Positions 1 to 8,918 are shown, numbered from the stretch's first letter. The stretch is DNA of 64,000 bases from Nitrososphaerota archaeon (GCA_016201435.1 JACQCT010000014.1:186001-250000); one strand, 5' to 3'. Translations and numbers: made by a program. The notes: generated by a model not told the origin, from the letters alone.

Positions 1-33
1 AAATGCAAATCCTGCAACTTTGATGGACCATAG
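1..33 (+). CDS. C-terminal end of a small zinc-ribbon protein (partial)
   Basis: The first ten codons read [10 protein letters not shown] and then TAG. This matches the C-terminal CxxC knuckle of the short archaeal zinc-ribbon protein (HVO_2753/DUF1610 type) that commonly sits directly upstream of aEF1B in archaea. Only this tail is inside the window. The stop lies 4 nt before the aEF1B ATG, so the two are probably cotranscribed. The assignment rests on the CxxC plus the neighbour; the rest of the gene is not visible. Confidence 0.55.
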   Translation, partial: KCKSCNFDGP

Positions 34-37
34 AAAA

Positions 38-319
38 ATGGCACGACTTTTACTTCGAGCAAAAATCCTTCCAACAGACACAGAAACAGATCTGGATGCA
101 ATTGCGAAAAAGATCGCGTCTACATTAAAAGATGGAATACAGCTTTCAAAATATACAAAAGAGCCATTAGCTTTTGGGCTCTACTTTATTAGCGCAGAAT
201 TCTCATTGGAAGATAAGGATGGGCAGATGGACTCGCTTGAAAACACTGTCAAGGCAATAGAAGGCGTAGGAGAATTTGAAGTCCTTGGAGCAAGCAGAGC
301 ATCTGTAGATGTAAAGTAG
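38..319 (+). CDS. ef1b: Translation elongation factor 1-beta (aEF1B)
   Basis: A 93-residue protein starting [12 protein letters not shown]. Archaeal aEF1B is the guanine-nucleotide exchange factor that recharges EF-1alpha with GTP, a cytosolic role in translation. The small alpha/beta ferredoxin-like fold is visible: an N-terminal beta strand, the conserved [10 protein letters not shown] segment in the middle, and the C-terminal motif [12 protein letters not shown] corresponding to the family's G-E-ve-v-vsR ending. Length matches the usual 88-95 residues. In-frame TTG and ATG codons at 20 and 23 would give six or five extra residues, but they overlap the end of the upstream zinc-ribbon gene, so the ATG at 38 is preferred. 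cdc48 follows after 8 nt. Confidence 0.88.
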   Translation: MARLLLRAKILPTDTETDLDAIAKKIASTLKDGIQLSKYTKEPLAFGLYFISAEFSLEDKDGQMDSLENTVKAIEGVGEFEVLGASRASVDVK

Positions 320-327
320 GTGTTTTT

Positions 328-2499
328 TTGGTACGTAAAGATGAACCGCTTCAAATGCGTGTCGGCGAAGCAAAGCAAAGAGATGTAGGAAAAAGACGAG
401 CTCGTATTGAACCAGAAGCTATGGAATATTTAAAAGTAGAACCTGGCGACATGGTAGAAATTGTCGGTAAAAGATCAAGTTGTGCAATAGTGTGGCCAAC
501 CGATGATGACAACAAAGCTCCAGACATGATTAGAATTGACGGTCAAACAAGAAAGAACGTGGGTATCGGAATTAATGACATTGTTAATGTAAAAAAGATT
601 GTAGCTAAACCTGCAAAAAGTGTGGTGCTCATGCCAGTAAATGGAAATGTTACGGTTGACAAGGAGTTTACTGATTTTGTAAAAAACAGACTCAAAGGTC
701 TACCACTTTCTGAGGGTGATGAAATTTCTGTAATGATTCTAGGCAACTCGATGGACTTTAAGATTCACAAAATATCACCCAAGACAGTTGTTAAGATAGA
801 ACGTGGCACGACTCTTACAATTCTAACTGAAACATCAGTTGACAAGAAATTACGAGTAACCTATGAAGAGATAGGAGGATTAAAGACACAGACAAAAAGG
901 ATGAGAGAGATTGTGGAGTTACCATTACGACATCCCGAAGTGTTCCAGACATTTGGGATAGAACCGCATAGTGGAATTTTGTTATATGGTCCACCAGGAT
1001 GCGGAAAGACTTTGATTGCCAAAGTACTAGCTAGCGAATCAGAGGCAAACTTTTACTCCATAAACGGACCTGAAATAATGAACAAGTATTATGGAGAAAC
1101 AGAGGCTCGACTCCGTGACATATTCAAAGAAGCAAAAGAGAATTCTCCAAGTGTAATATTTATTGATGAAATTGATGCCATTGCTCCAAAAAGAGAAGAA
1201 GCATACGGCGATGTAGAAAAAAGAGTCGTTGCACAGCTTTTAGCTTTGATGGATGGACTTACGGATAGAGGAAATGTCATTGTACTTGGTGCAACAAATA
1301 GACCAGAGAGTGTAGATCCAGCATTAAGAAGACCTGGAAGATTCGATAGAGAAATTGAAATTTCTGTACCAAATGTAGATGGAAGGTTAGAGATACTTCA
1401 CATTCACACTAGAGGAATGCCACTTGATGAAGATGTAGATTTGAAAATACTTTCAGCAGAACTTCATGGCTATACTGGAGCTGATATCAAGTCATTATGT
1501 AGAGAAGCTGCTATGAAAGCACTTAGAAACTATTTGCCAGAAATAGATATGGAGACAGAAAAAATTTCTACTGAAATTTTACAATCAATGAGGATTCGTT
1601 TACAAGACTTTTACGATGCAATGCATGAGATCGTGCCTACTGCCATGAGGGAATTCTATGTAGAAAGTCCAAAAGTTTGGTGGAAAGACGTCGGCGGATT
1701 AGATGATGCAAAAAGAACATTACATGACAACTTGATCATGGCAATAAAAGAACCCGCCAAATTCCAAAAGATGGGAATCAAACCACCAAAGGGAGCATTA
1801 CTTTATGGTCCACCAGGATGTGGAAAAACTCTCCTAGCAAGATCACTTGCAACCGAAGGAGGAGCTAACATGATTCTCGTAAGAGGTCCAGAAATTTTAT
1901 CAAAATGGGTAGGAGAGTCTGAAAAAGCAATTAGAGACATATTCAGAAAAGCAAAAGCGTCTTCTCCATGTATTGTAATTTTTGATGAGCTTGATTCTTT
2001 TGCTAGAGCAAAATCCATGGAAGATGGTGGTACAGGAGAAAGGCTTTTGAGTCAGCTTTTGACAGAGATGGAAGACGGTGGTGCATCTAGAGTCATCGTA
2101 CTTGGTATTTCAAACAGACCTGATTTGATAGATACCTCGCTCTTAAGACCTGGAAGATTGGATCTGATCTTGTTCATACCAGCACCAGATGAAAAAGGCA
2201 GATTAGAGATAATCAGAATACTAACACGTACCATGCCTCTTTCTGGAGATGTAGATTTGAAAGAAATTGCAGTAGCAACAAAGAATTACAGTGGAGCAGA
2301 CCTTGTTGCCATATGTAGAGAAGCTGCAGTACATGCAATGCAAAATGATTCTGCTAAGATAGGTAGTACCGATTTTGCAGCAGGATTAAAGCTCGTCAAA
2401 CCTTCCATAACAAAAAGTGTAGATGAATGGTATGGTTCAATAAAAGAGAATATATCATACGCCATACCAAAACCAATCGATAAAACATTTTACGGTTAG
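328..2499 (+). CDS. cdc48: Cdc48/VAT-type AAA+ ATPase
   Basis: A 723-residue unfoldase. The N domain (about 8-180) carries [18 protein letters not shown], typical of the Cdc48 double-psi barrel. D1 has Walker A GPPGCGKT at 221-228 and Walker B FIDEID around 278-283. D2 has Walker A GPPGCGKT at 494-501 and Walker B FDELD at 552-556. The last three residues are F-Y-G, which fits the hydrophobic-Tyr-X (HbYX) signal that docks archaeal Cdc48/VAT and PAN onto the 20S proteasome; a proteasome beta gene lies at 60 kb. The start is TTG at 328; no nearer ATG keeps the conserved N-terminus complete, the next one being codon 10. Likely cotranscribed with ef1b (8 nt gap) and with the following gene (3 nt gap). 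Confidence 0.95.
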   Translation: MVRKDEPLQMRVGEAKQRDVGKRRARIEPEAMEYLKVEPGDMVEIVGKRSSCAIVWPTDDDNKAPDMIRIDGQTRKNVGIGINDIVNVKKIVAKPAKSVVLMPVNGNVTVDKEFTDFVKNRLKGLPLSEGDEISVMILGNSMDFKIHKISPKTVVKIERGTTLTILTETSVDKKLRVTYEEIGGLKTQTKRMREIVELPLRHPEVFQTFGIEPHSGILLYGPPGCGKTLIAKVLASESEANFYSINGPEIMNKYYGETEARLRDIFKEAKENSPSVIFIDEIDAIAPKREEAYGDVEKRVVAQLLALMDGLTDRGNVIVLGATNRPESVDPALRRPGRFDREIEISVPNVDGRLEILHIHTRGMPLDEDVDLKILSAELHGYTGADIKSLCREAAMKALRNYLPEIDMETEKISTEILQSMRIRLQDFYDAMHEIVPTAMREFYVESPKVWWKDVGGLDDAKRTLHDNLIMAIKEPAKFQKMGIKPPKGALLYGPPGCGKTLLARSLATEGGANMILVRGPEILSKWVGESEKAIRDIFRKAKASSPCIVIFDELDSFARAKSMEDGGTGERLLSQLLTEMEDGGASRVIVLGISNRPDLIDTSLLRPGRLDLILFIPAPDEKGRLEIIRILTRTMPLSGDVDLKEIAVATKNYSGADLVAICREAAVHAMQNDSAKIGSTDFAAGLKLVKPSITKSVDEWYGSIKENISYAIPKPIDKTFYG

Positions 2500-2502
2500 A
2501 AT

Positions 2503-2823
2503 ATGACAATACCATTCAAAAATAAACTATATGAGATGATAAAGGAATCTGGATCTTTAACAGATTCGGAACTATCAAAGTTGTTAATCAAGGGAGGAAT
2601 TTCAATTCCAGATGATGAATTCAACAAGATATTGCTTAGTTTGGAAATTTATGGGCTCATCAAAGTAAACTGGCTCACAAAAGAACAACGTCGAATAGAA
2701 ATAGTAGAAAAAGAAAATGAAGTCGATCAAATAGAGCAACAAAGTAGAGAAAAATTAGAACGTGATTATGAAGCTGGATTTCCTGGCGTTGACCAAGAAC
2801 AAGAGATCCCAGAAGAAGTCTAA
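2503..2823 (+). CDS. Conserved hypothetical, winged-helix-like
   Basis: A 106-residue protein beginning 3 nt after cdc48. Residues 5-60 (KLYEMIKESG...LTDSELSKLL...LLSLEIYGLIKV) have the spacing of a winged-helix domain: three helices and then a short beta hairpin. The C-terminal 40 residues are Glu/Gln-rich and probably a charged helix. No catalytic motif is seen. Tight linkage to cdc48 suggests a co-regulated accessory or regulator, but this is inference; the family is not recognised by name. Confidence 0.7.
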   Translation: MTIPFKNKLYEMIKESGSLTDSELSKLLIKGGISIPDDEFNKILLSLEIYGLIKVNWLTKEQRRIEIVEKENEVDQIEQQSREKLERDYEAGFPGVDQEQEIPEEV

Positions 2824-2856
2824 AATAATTTTACAAAATTTTAAAAATAAATCACT

Positions 2857-3831
2857 TTATTTAAAAACTGGAAAGTGAAATGCAGCATCCAATGCTATTC
2901 CAACAAATATTATTGTAAGATAAGGCGCAGTAACCTTGTATGCTTTCCAAGCAAATTCTGAAGTTGGCGTTTTTGTAAGTTTGTAATGATATACTAGCAT
3001 CATACCGCCAGATACTGCAGCTATTACAAGATACACATAGCCTAGTCCAAATGCAACTAATGCTAGAGAATATGGTAACAGGATGGCAGTATTTACCAAA
3101 ATATACTTTGATGTTCTTTGCATTCCAATTAAAACAGGAAGCATTGGAACTTTGGCTTCTGCATAATCATCTTTGATCTTCATTGCAAGACACCAAAAGT
3201 GAGACGGTGTCCAGACAAATACCAAAACTCCCACAAGAGCTCCCAGTATGTCCATAGAACCAGTGGCAGCAGACCAGCCTGCCATAGATGCAGCACTTCC
3301 TGCAAATCCACCAATTACAATGTTTGAAGAATTTCTTCTCTTAAGCCATGCGGTGTAAACAATCACATAGAAAAATATTCCAAGTGCAATGAAAAATGTA
3401 GAAAGCGGATTTAGAGTAAACCATGCATAAATTACAGAAATTGAACTAACTATCAATCCATACAACAAGACATTTTTTGCAGACATTCTTCCAGAAGGAA
3501 TTGGTCTTGTACTAGTTCGTTTCATCAGGGGATCAATGTCTTTATCATAATAGTGATTTAGTGCACTAGAACCAGCAGAAGAAAGTGATCCAGCTATGAT
3601 AATATGCAAAAGACTCCAATAGTTTAGTTCAGGTCCTATCAATTTGCTAGCAGCATACATTGATGTTACTGCCGTAATTACAAGAAGAATAACGATACGA
3701 GGTTTAGATATTTCCAGTACTTCTTTTAATCCCAATGCCTCTGTTAGCGGTTTTGCTGGGAATTTAATTTCTTCGAAGTTTGTCAACAGATACTCAAAAG
3801 GATTAATTATCTCACTAATTTGAAGTACCAC
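2857..3831 (-). CDS. ctaB: Protoheme IX farnesyltransferase (heme o synthase)
   Basis: A 324-residue UbiA-superfamily membrane prenyltransferase that attaches a farnesyl group to heme b, giving heme o for terminal oxidases. The diagnostic Mg-prenyl-PP motif NHYYDKDID is present, followed by KRTSTRPIPSGRM, as in CtaB/CyoE. Roughly nine hydrophobic segments follow. The GTG start at 3831 leaves about 38 residues ahead of the conserved KEVLEISKPRIV; an internal TTG just before that motif could be the true start. Only 2 nt separate this start from the start of the divergent cupredoxin gene, so at least one promoter must lie inside the other gene or one start is annotated too far upstream. Confidence 0.92.
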   Translation of the reverse strand: MVLQISEIINPFEYLLTNFEEIKFPAKPLTEALGLKEVLEISKPRIVILLVITAVTSMYAASKLIGPELNYWSLLHIIIAGSLSSAGSSALNHYYDKDIDPLMKRTSTRPIPSGRMSAKNVLLYGLIVSSISVIYAWFTLNPLSTFFIALGIFFYVIVYTAWLKRRNSSNIVIGGFAGSAASMAGWSAATGSMDILGALVGVLVFVWTPSHFWCLAMKIKDDYAEAKVPMLPVLIGMQRTSKYILVNTAILLPYSLALVAFGLGYVYLVIAAVSGGMMLVYHYKLTKTPTSEFAWKAYKVTAPYLTIIFVGIALDAAFHFPVFK

Positions 3832-3833
3832 AA

Positions 3834-4949
3834 ATGAGTGACTGGGACCTAATGATGCCTGGCATGGGCCTCACTGCCATAGGCCTTGCCGGAGTTTTCT
3901 TGTCTTATCTTGGTATAGCAAATACATTCCTCACTGGAATGCAGGCGCTTTCAGGACTTACGATGTTTGTTGGATTGGTATTTTTATCAGCTGGAATTCT
4001 AAGCGGCGGAGTATCAACAAGTAATCGTGCAAAAGCGACGACTTTGGTAATTTTTGGCATAGCTGGTTCTGTTGGTGGATTTGCCCTAAGTCAAAATACC
4101 AACGTGACATCATTACCAAGATTTGTCGGAGTTTTACTTATCATAATCATACCTACAGTTGTCATAGCATTTACTGCAATGAGGATGTCACAATACCTCA
4201 AACCTATATCTGTGATATTTTTATTGGCTATGGCAGTAGGTATTGTTTCATACAGTGCTCTAGGATTCATAGGCCCTGGAGCTCAATTTTCACTGCAGCC
4301 AGCCACAGTACAAAATGAAACAGAGACCAAGGAGACGCCAGCTTCCAATGTGTCCATAATATCAGTAAAGATACTTGTGAATGCATCAATCAATGGTAAT
4401 CCTAACTATCAACCTAATACTGTTACAGCTGAAAAGGGCAACATAATTGAATGGAAAAATAATGATAACGTAGTACATACCGTAACAAGTGCATCTGATG
4501 CTGGTGCAACATTTGATTCAGGTATAATATCAAAAGCTGGAGGAACATATCAACTTGACACTTCAAAATTAAATGGAACAGAATATGATTACATGTGTAC
4601 GTTACATCCCTTTATGACAGGTAAGATAATGATAACTACACCACAAAAACCAATTGTTGTAAATGTAACAATTTCAAAAGGTGCATCAACAAATAGTGCT
4701 AACCAGAAATATTTTGATCCAGCAGAAATTTCTGTCAAAATGGGCAATACAGTAGTTTGGACTAACGAAGATTTAGCATCACATACTGTTACAAGTGGAA
4801 AACCATCAGATGAAAAATTTGGCACAGTGTTTGATAGTGGTTTAATCAAAACTGGAGCAACATTCCAATACAAATTTAGTTCTGCAGACACAACTGAATA
4901 TTTCTGCACTCTACATCCTTGGATGACCGGAAAAGTTACAGTAGGATAA
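3834..4949 (+). CDS. Membrane protein with two tandem cupredoxin (plastocyanin-like) domains
   Basis: 371 residues. The N-terminal 145 residues contain about five hydrophobic segments. Two blue-copper domains follow on the outer side. Domain 1 (about 172-268) has ligands His215, Cys255, His258, Met261; domain 2 (about 275-371) has His317, Cys358, His361, Met364, both in the Cys-Thr-Leu-His-Pro-x-Met context, so both should bind type 1 copper. Expected role: membrane-tethered electron carrier, in line with the copper-based electron transport of Nitrososphaerota. It is divergent from heme o synthase, which supports a respiratory context. The partner oxidase is not in the window. Confidence 0.85.
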   Translation: MSDWDLMMPGMGLTAIGLAGVFLSYLGIANTFLTGMQALSGLTMFVGLVFLSAGILSGGVSTSNRAKATTLVIFGIAGSVGGFALSQNTNVTSLPRFVGVLLIIIIPTVVIAFTAMRMSQYLKPISVIFLLAMAVGIVSYSALGFIGPGAQFSLQPATVQNETETKETPASNVSIISVKILVNASINGNPNYQPNTVTAEKGNIIEWKNNDNVVHTVTSASDAGATFDSGIISKAGGTYQLDTSKLNGTEYDYMCTLHPFMTGKIMITTPQKPIVVNVTISKGASTNSANQKYFDPAEISVKMGNTVVWTNEDLASHTVTSGKPSDEKFGTVFDSGLIKTGATFQYKFSSADTTEYFCTLHPWMTGKVTVG

Positions 4950-4951
4950 AC

Positions 4952-5359
4952 TTGCAAAAAAGCTTAGTGCTTTTACAAAATCATGTAGAACTTCTTAGCA
5001 ATCACGCAAAAAAAAATATTCCAAATGAGTCTTGTGCAATTTTATTTGGAAAAATTGAAAATGAAACCTTTGATGTAAAAGATGTTTTTTTGACAAAAAA
5101 TATAGAAAATTCACCAGTCAACTTTTCAATATCTAATGATGAGTTACTAACAGCTTACAATGAAGCAGAAACAAAAAGACTAGAGGTCATTGGAATTTTC
5201 CATTCTCATCCAGACTCTACGGCATATCCATCTTTGACAGACAAGAAATACATGGAGATAAATCCGGTTCCATGGGTAATATTTTCTAACAAAAATAAAG
5301 AATTCAAGGCATATATTTTTGAATCAGAAATTATGTCTGTATTATTAGAAATAAAGTAG
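4952..5359 (+). CDS. JAMM/MPN+ metalloprotease (Mov34/JAB family)
   Basis: About 135 residues. The zinc motif is complete: a Glu in NESCAILFG, then HSHP with H-x-H-x7-S-x2-D (HSHPDSTAYPSLTD). Bacterial and archaeal relatives cleave isopeptide bonds to small ubiquitin-like modifiers (SAMP/Urm1 type) or process sulfur carriers. A TTG at 4919 would overlap the cupredoxin gene by 31 nt; the TTG at 4952, 2 nt after that stop, or the GTG at 4967 are more economical starts. No ubiquitin-like gene is nearby. Same-strand position immediately after the cupredoxin gene suggests cotranscription. Confidence 0.82.
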   Translation: MQKSLVLLQNHVELLSNHAKKNIPNESCAILFGKIENETFDVKDVFLTKNIENSPVNFSISNDELLTAYNEAETKRLEVIGIFHSHPDSTAYPSLTDKKYMEINPVPWVIFSNKNKEFKAYIFESEIMSVLLEIK

Positions 5360-5361
5360 AA

Positions 5362-5460
5362 TTATTTGTGGATATTTTTTTTGTGTCTTTCCAAGTGTTC
5401 TTTATCGAAAAACGTAGCATCGCATTCTTTGCATTTGAGTTGAGTTTTAAAGCCCCACAA
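5362..5460 (-). CDS. C2H2 zinc-finger microprotein
   Basis: A 32-residue reading frame from TTG at 5460 to TAA at 5362. It contains LKCKECDATFFDKEHLERHK then KNIHK, giving C-x2-C-x9-H-x3-H or C-x2-C-x14-H ligands with the hydrophobic spacing of a single classical C2H2 finger. A similar single-finger protein is at 29584 in this window (KCKECGLELNDPERLERH). It ends 3 nt from the convergent JAMM gene and follows the cyclophilin-like gene by 6 nt, so it may be its operon partner. Function unknown; nucleic-acid or protein binding is possible. Confidence 0.6.
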   Translation of the reverse strand: MWGFKTQLKCKECDATFFDKEHLERHKKNIHK

Positions 5461-5466
5461 TCACCG

Positions 5467-5778
5467 TTACATACGAGCAGGTTGCGTAAAAGGATACCGT
5501 AAATCATTGAGGCTAAAAGTAACCATCATGCCATCAGGTACATTTTTTAGAAATTTCTTATCAGTGTTCTTGATTTTTCCTATTACGTTTACAGGCGAAT
5601 ATGGTTTGATCTCATCTTTTTTGCCTATTGGTGTTGGTCCAAAAAAAAGGCAGATTGCCTTTCCTGTAGGCCAATAGGCAACATCCATTAAATCTACCAG
5701 CTGTTTTGCATTCTCTGCACCAACTGCAATAGGCGTTTCATTGGTGTAGAGCTCCTCTCCCCAAGAGTTTATTTTCAC
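5467..5778 (-). CDS. Cyclophilin-like (TM1367/DUF369-type) protein, frameshifted N-terminus
   Basis: From the first available start (GTG) this encodes 103 residues with the family signatures NSWGEELY, DVAYWPTGKAICLFFGPTP and SPVNVIGKI. The family normally has about 20-25 further residues with an A-P-x-T motif. Upstream of the GTG the same frame reads SPQTVSSFLKCLPLDV without a start codon and reaches TGA at 5830-5832, while the missing first strand (KTIYLEIDDELAP) lies in another frame upstream. The switch falls at a run of five G (5817-5821); six G would restore APQT. Either a sequencing/assembly slip or a real frameshift. The family fold is cyclophilin-like but its biochemical role is not established. 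Confidence 0.7.
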   Translation of the reverse strand: MKINSWGEELYTNETPIAVGAENAKQLVDLMDVAYWPTGKAICLFFGPTPIGKKDEIKPYSPVNVIGKIKNTDKKFLKNVPDGMMVTFSLNDLRYPFTQPARM

Positions 5779-5816
5779 ATCAAGTGGAAGACATTTAAGA
5801 AAAGAAGAGACGGTCT

Positions 5817-5891
5817 GGGGGCTAGTTCGTCATCTATTTCTAAATATATGGTCTTTATTTTTGGAATATTCAGTGTGATCCTATGGATCAA
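5817..5891 (-). other. Out-of-frame N-terminal fragment of the cyclophilin-like gene
   Basis: Read on the minus strand from TTG at 5891, this gives MIHRITLNIPKIKTIYLEID then DELAP, which looks like the first beta strand and the A-P part of the cyclophilin-like family. It joins the downstream 103-residue frame if one G is added to the G5 run at 5817-5821. The frame upstream is closed by TAA at 5910-5912, so the restored gene would run from about 5891 to 5467. Confidence 0.5.
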
Positions 5892-5944
5892 TAGTCGATC
5901 TTGTGTGATTTAGATTAAATATCCCTTCCCAGAATTGTCAAAAT

Positions 5945-6202
5945 ATGGACATTCACGTATATGATACATATGTAGAGGCTAAGGACGGCCACACCATGCA
6001 CTTTGATGTTATTACAGATGTCAAAGACCACACAAAGGCTATAGAGTACGCGAAGCAATGGCTAAAATCAGTTGGTGAGGCAGATGCAGCTGTTTCAACA
6101 GAAGAATGCCAATTTTGCCACACTCAAGGAGCCCCAGAACCAATAGCAGAACAAATCAAGAAAAATGGATATTTCATCCAAAAGATGGAAGGCTGCCCAT
6201 AA
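5945..6202 (+). CDS. DUF2024 family protein
   Basis: 85 residues starting MDIHVYDTYVEAKDGHTMHF, the standard opening of DUF2024, followed by the conserved ECQFCH segment near residue 55 and a Cys-Pro end. The family is small, cytosolic and of unknown function, better known from bacteria. A TATA-like TTAAATAT at about 5914-5921 lies 24-31 nt before the ATG, suggesting a leaderless transcript. Family recognition is firm; role is not known. Confidence 0.8.
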   Translation: MDIHVYDTYVEAKDGHTMHFDVITDVKDHTKAIEYAKQWLKSVGEADAAVSTEECQFCHTQGAPEPIAEQIKKNGYFIQKMEGCP

Positions 6203-6268
6203 ACTCTTTTTTAATTTTTTAACTTTTCCTGACAAAGTCTTTTTAGAACAGTCACACAAGTGAAAAAC

Positions 6269-6469
6269 ATGGACAAACCTAAAGTTGCATACAATAGATT
6301 GACCGTAGAAGGAGAGATACAAACTCAATGGATATGCGGTTGTTTTGAGACAGTAGATGGATTCTTCAAGTTCTGTTCTGAACACAACAATGCAATGAGA
6401 AAAACAATCGAGGCACAAATAGATGAGCTTGACATGACACTCGTTGTTGATGAGAAAAAATCAGATTAA
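6269..6469 (+). CDS. Small conserved hypothetical
   Basis: 66 residues from ATG at 6269 (a GTG at 6260 would add three). Contains two cysteines plus one His-rich segment, WICGCFETVDGFFKFCSEHN, which could be a metal or redox site (C-x-C-x10-C-x2-H). The C-terminal half is a charged helix. A weak TATA-like CTTTTTAG sits about 22-29 nt before 6269. It is convergent with the pyrophosphatase gene and nearly abuts it. Not assigned to a named family. Confidence 0.6.
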   Translation: MDKPKVAYNRLTVEGEIQTQWICGCFETVDGFFKFCSEHNNAMRKTIEAQIDELDMTLVVDEKKSD

Positions 6470-6470
6470 T

Positions 6471-8507
6471 CTACAGAACAAAAATAGCGACAAATGCAGA
6501 TACGAAAACTATTGCTACTGTGTTTAACAATTTAATGACGGTGTTTAGTGCAGGTCCTGCAGTATCCTTGTAAGGATCTCCAATTATATCGCCAACTATT
6601 GCTATCTTGTGCTCTTCGGTTCCTTTTTGTTTGTTAATTTCCATGTACTTTTTAGCATTGTCCCACGCACCGCCAGTATTTGCCAGATGGAACGCCAAGA
6701 AGATTCCTGTAATTACTGCGCCCATTAAAAGTCCAACTACTGCAGAGGGTCCCAAAACAATACCAAGTATTATTGGTGCTGCAATTGTTATTGTTGCAGA
6801 TTTCCAAAGCTCGCGTAATGAAGCCACTGTTGCAACATCTACACATTTTGCATAGTCAGGTTTTGTTTTTCCTGTCAGAATGTCAGGAGTTTCTTTGAAT
6901 TGTCGTCTTACTTCTTCTACCATCTTAGAAGCTGCCCTTGCAACTGCGGCAATAAGCTGGCTTGTAATAAAGAACGGCAACAGACCACCGACAAGCAATC
7001 CAATAACTACCGCGGGGTTTGAAAGACTATAATCAAAAACGTGATGAAATACTTTTCCTGCCTCATATTGAAATGCCTGAATCATAGCTAAAGCAGCCAG
7101 ACCTGCACTTGCAATTGCAAAGCCTTTGGTCACTGCCTTTGTGGTATTTCCTACTGCATCAATTTCATCTGTGACTTTGCGGTTTTCCTCTCCCATACCT
7201 GTCATTTCTACAATTCCACCAGCATTGTCACTGATAGGACCAAATGCATCTATACTTAGAACGATTCCTGCAAGGCTTAGCATTGCCATGGCAGTAAGTG
7301 AAGTACCAAATATTCCATAAAGTGTGGCTTGTGCCGGATCTGGTGCAGCAGACGATGCCAGTACATACGACGTGGCAAGTGCAACAACAATGGCAATCAT
7401 AAATGGACCTGTTGAACGCATTCCTTGAATAATTCCCATCAATGTAAGTGACGCATATCCCCATTTTGCAGAAGCTGCAATTTCTTGGACTGGTTTGAAT
7501 CTGTAGCTTGTGAAATAATCCGTGATTCTCTGTATTACTGGTACTAGAATTACTCCTATTACTGTACTACCAAATAGTGCATATGCGATTTGAGAATGAC
7601 CTAAAAACAAATACGTGAAAACAAAATTAAGTGATATAGCAATTGCAGCAGAAACATAAAATGCATTGGCAAGTGGCTTGTTTACATCCGTCATCTTTCT
7701 TGGGCCTATTGTTGCAATACCAATGATTGATGCAAGTAATCCTGACGCACCAACTAACATTGGATAAAATAGCAGAGTCCCATTAAGTTCAATCAGTCCA
7801 GCAATCAGTAGTGACGCAAGCATTGTTACAATATATGATTCGTAAATGTCAGAACCCATGCCAGCTGCATCACCGACATTGTCTCCCACGTTATCGGCAA
7901 TGGTTGCAGGGTTTCGCGGGTCATCTTCCGGTATGTTTGCCTCTACCTTTCCTACCAGATCAGCACCCATGTCTGCAGCCTTTGTGAAAATTCCACCACC
8001 AACTCTGATAAAAAGTGCAATCAAGCTAGCACCAATGCCAACTCCTGCAATCGTAATAGGACTAGGAAAAAAATGATAAAGTAGACTCATGCCCAATAAT
8101 GCCATGGCTGGAACTGCCAGACCCACTGTTGCTCCACCCCTAAATGCAAGTGCAAATGTGTGTCCCAATCCTTTTCCTGAGGCGTTTGCAGCCCGGACTG
8201 CAGCCTTGACTGTGATTTTAAGTGCAATCAATCCTGCAACGGCAGAAAGCCCTGCACCTACTGCAAAGGCAATTCCGTTTGTAAATCCAATTGCAGCACC
8301 AATCAGTACCGCAAGGCCTATTGCTACAGGAATAACAATTCTAAACTCTCTTCTTAAAAATGCCATTGCGCCAACGCCAACTGCATTTGAGATATCTAGC
8401 ATCTGCTGTGTTCCAGGTTTTTGTTTAGATACCCAAACTGCAAGGACTGCGGCAATGATAAAAGCAATAATTGACGCACCAACAGGAATTAATTCTTTGA
8501 GCGTCAT
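6471..8507 (-). CDS. hppA: Membrane proton-pumping pyrophosphatase, K+-independent type
   Basis: 678 residues with about 16 transmembrane segments. Couples hydrolysis of cytosolic pyrophosphate to proton export. The catalytic acidic motif DNVGDNVGDAAGMGSDIYES is intact, as is the second PPi loop DNAGGIVEM. The position that separates subclasses reads GNTTKA with Lys457, where K+-dependent enzymes have Ala; Lys here is diagnostic of K+-independent H+-PPases. It stands as a single gene with ATG start. It would let the cell recover energy from PPi released by biosynthesis. Confidence 0.95.
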   Translation of the reverse strand: MTLKELIPVGASIIAFIIAAVLAVWVSKQKPGTQQMLDISNAVGVGAMAFLRREFRIVIPVAIGLAVLIGAAIGFTNGIAFAVGAGLSAVAGLIALKITVKAAVRAANASGKGLGHTFALAFRGGATVGLAVPAMALLGMSLLYHFFPSPITIAGVGIGASLIALFIRVGGGIFTKAADMGADLVGKVEANIPEDDPRNPATIADNVGDNVGDAAGMGSDIYESYIVTMLASLLIAGLIELNGTLLFYPMLVGASGLLASIIGIATIGPRKMTDVNKPLANAFYVSAAIAISLNFVFTYLFLGHSQIAYALFGSTVIGVILVPVIQRITDYFTSYRFKPVQEIAASAKWGYASLTLMGIIQGMRSTGPFMIAIVVALATSYVLASSAAPDPAQATLYGIFGTSLTAMAMLSLAGIVLSIDAFGPISDNAGGIVEMTGMGEENRKVTDEIDAVGNTTKAVTKGFAIASAGLAALAMIQAFQYEAGKVFHHVFDYSLSNPAVVIGLLVGGLLPFFITSQLIAAVARAASKMVEEVRRQFKETPDILTGKTKPDYAKCVDVATVASLRELWKSATITIAAPIILGIVLGPSAVVGLLMGAVITGIFLAFHLANTGGAWDNAKKYMEINKQKGTEEHKIAIVGDIIGDPYKDTAGPALNTVIKLLNTVAIVFVSAFVAIFVL

Positions 8508-8555
8508 TTACTAGATTTTTGCCTATTTGCGGTAAATATAAACCATTTTAGAACT

Positions 8556-8918
8556 CTATTTTCTTTTTTTGTATGGTGCAAAAGTTTTTCCTGCAAGTCC
8601 TTGTCTTACTAGTTTGTTGAATCTCTTACCATGACTAAGATATGGGAACCGCATGTGGATCAATTCATGCACAATAGTATTTTCTAGAGTTTTTTCATCT
8701 GGCATTTTTCTAACGTTTACAAAAATTAGGTTGTGTTGCATATACGAAACCCCATAGTATTTGTATGCAGAGGTTCGCCTTCCTTCAGTCATTTCTTTTG
8801 GCACCTCAAGAACTTCTTTAGTAGTAAGGAGTACTTTGGGTTCGAGTATTCCAAATCTGTTTGCGTAAATTCCGGTCTTTTCTAGAATCTTAAATCGTAG
8901 ATTTGGATCAATTTTCAT
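8556..8918 (-). CDS. HELIH zinc metalloprotease-like protein (WLM/SprT/DUF45-like)
   Basis: 120 residues. The zinc motif HELIH is at 84-88 with a third candidate ligand His96 in SHGKRF, the spacing H-E-x2-H-x7-H used by DUF45/YgjP and SprT/WLM-type proteins. The N-terminal half (about 25-70) is beta-rich and basic; the C-terminus is strongly basic (APYKKRK), which could favour nucleic-acid contact. Related SprT/WLM proteins act on DNA-protein crosslinks, but no such role can be shown here. It is transcribed alone. Confidence 0.65.
   Translation of the reverse strand: MKIDPNLRFKILEKTGIYANRFGILEPKVLLTTKEVLEVPKEMTEGRRTSAYKYYGVSYMQHNLIFVNVRKMPDEKTLENTIVHELIHMRFPYLSHGKRFNKLVRQGLAGKTFAPYKKRK

Noticed and set aside
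4919-4949. Longer JAMM start overlapping the cupredoxin gene
   Set aside because: The extra residues (KSYSRIN) are read from the cupredoxin C-terminus in another frame and are not part of the fold.
8089-8514. 141-codon plus-strand frame opposite hppA
   Set aside because: Antisense shadow of the pyrophosphatase, Ala/Pro/Thr-rich with no start context.
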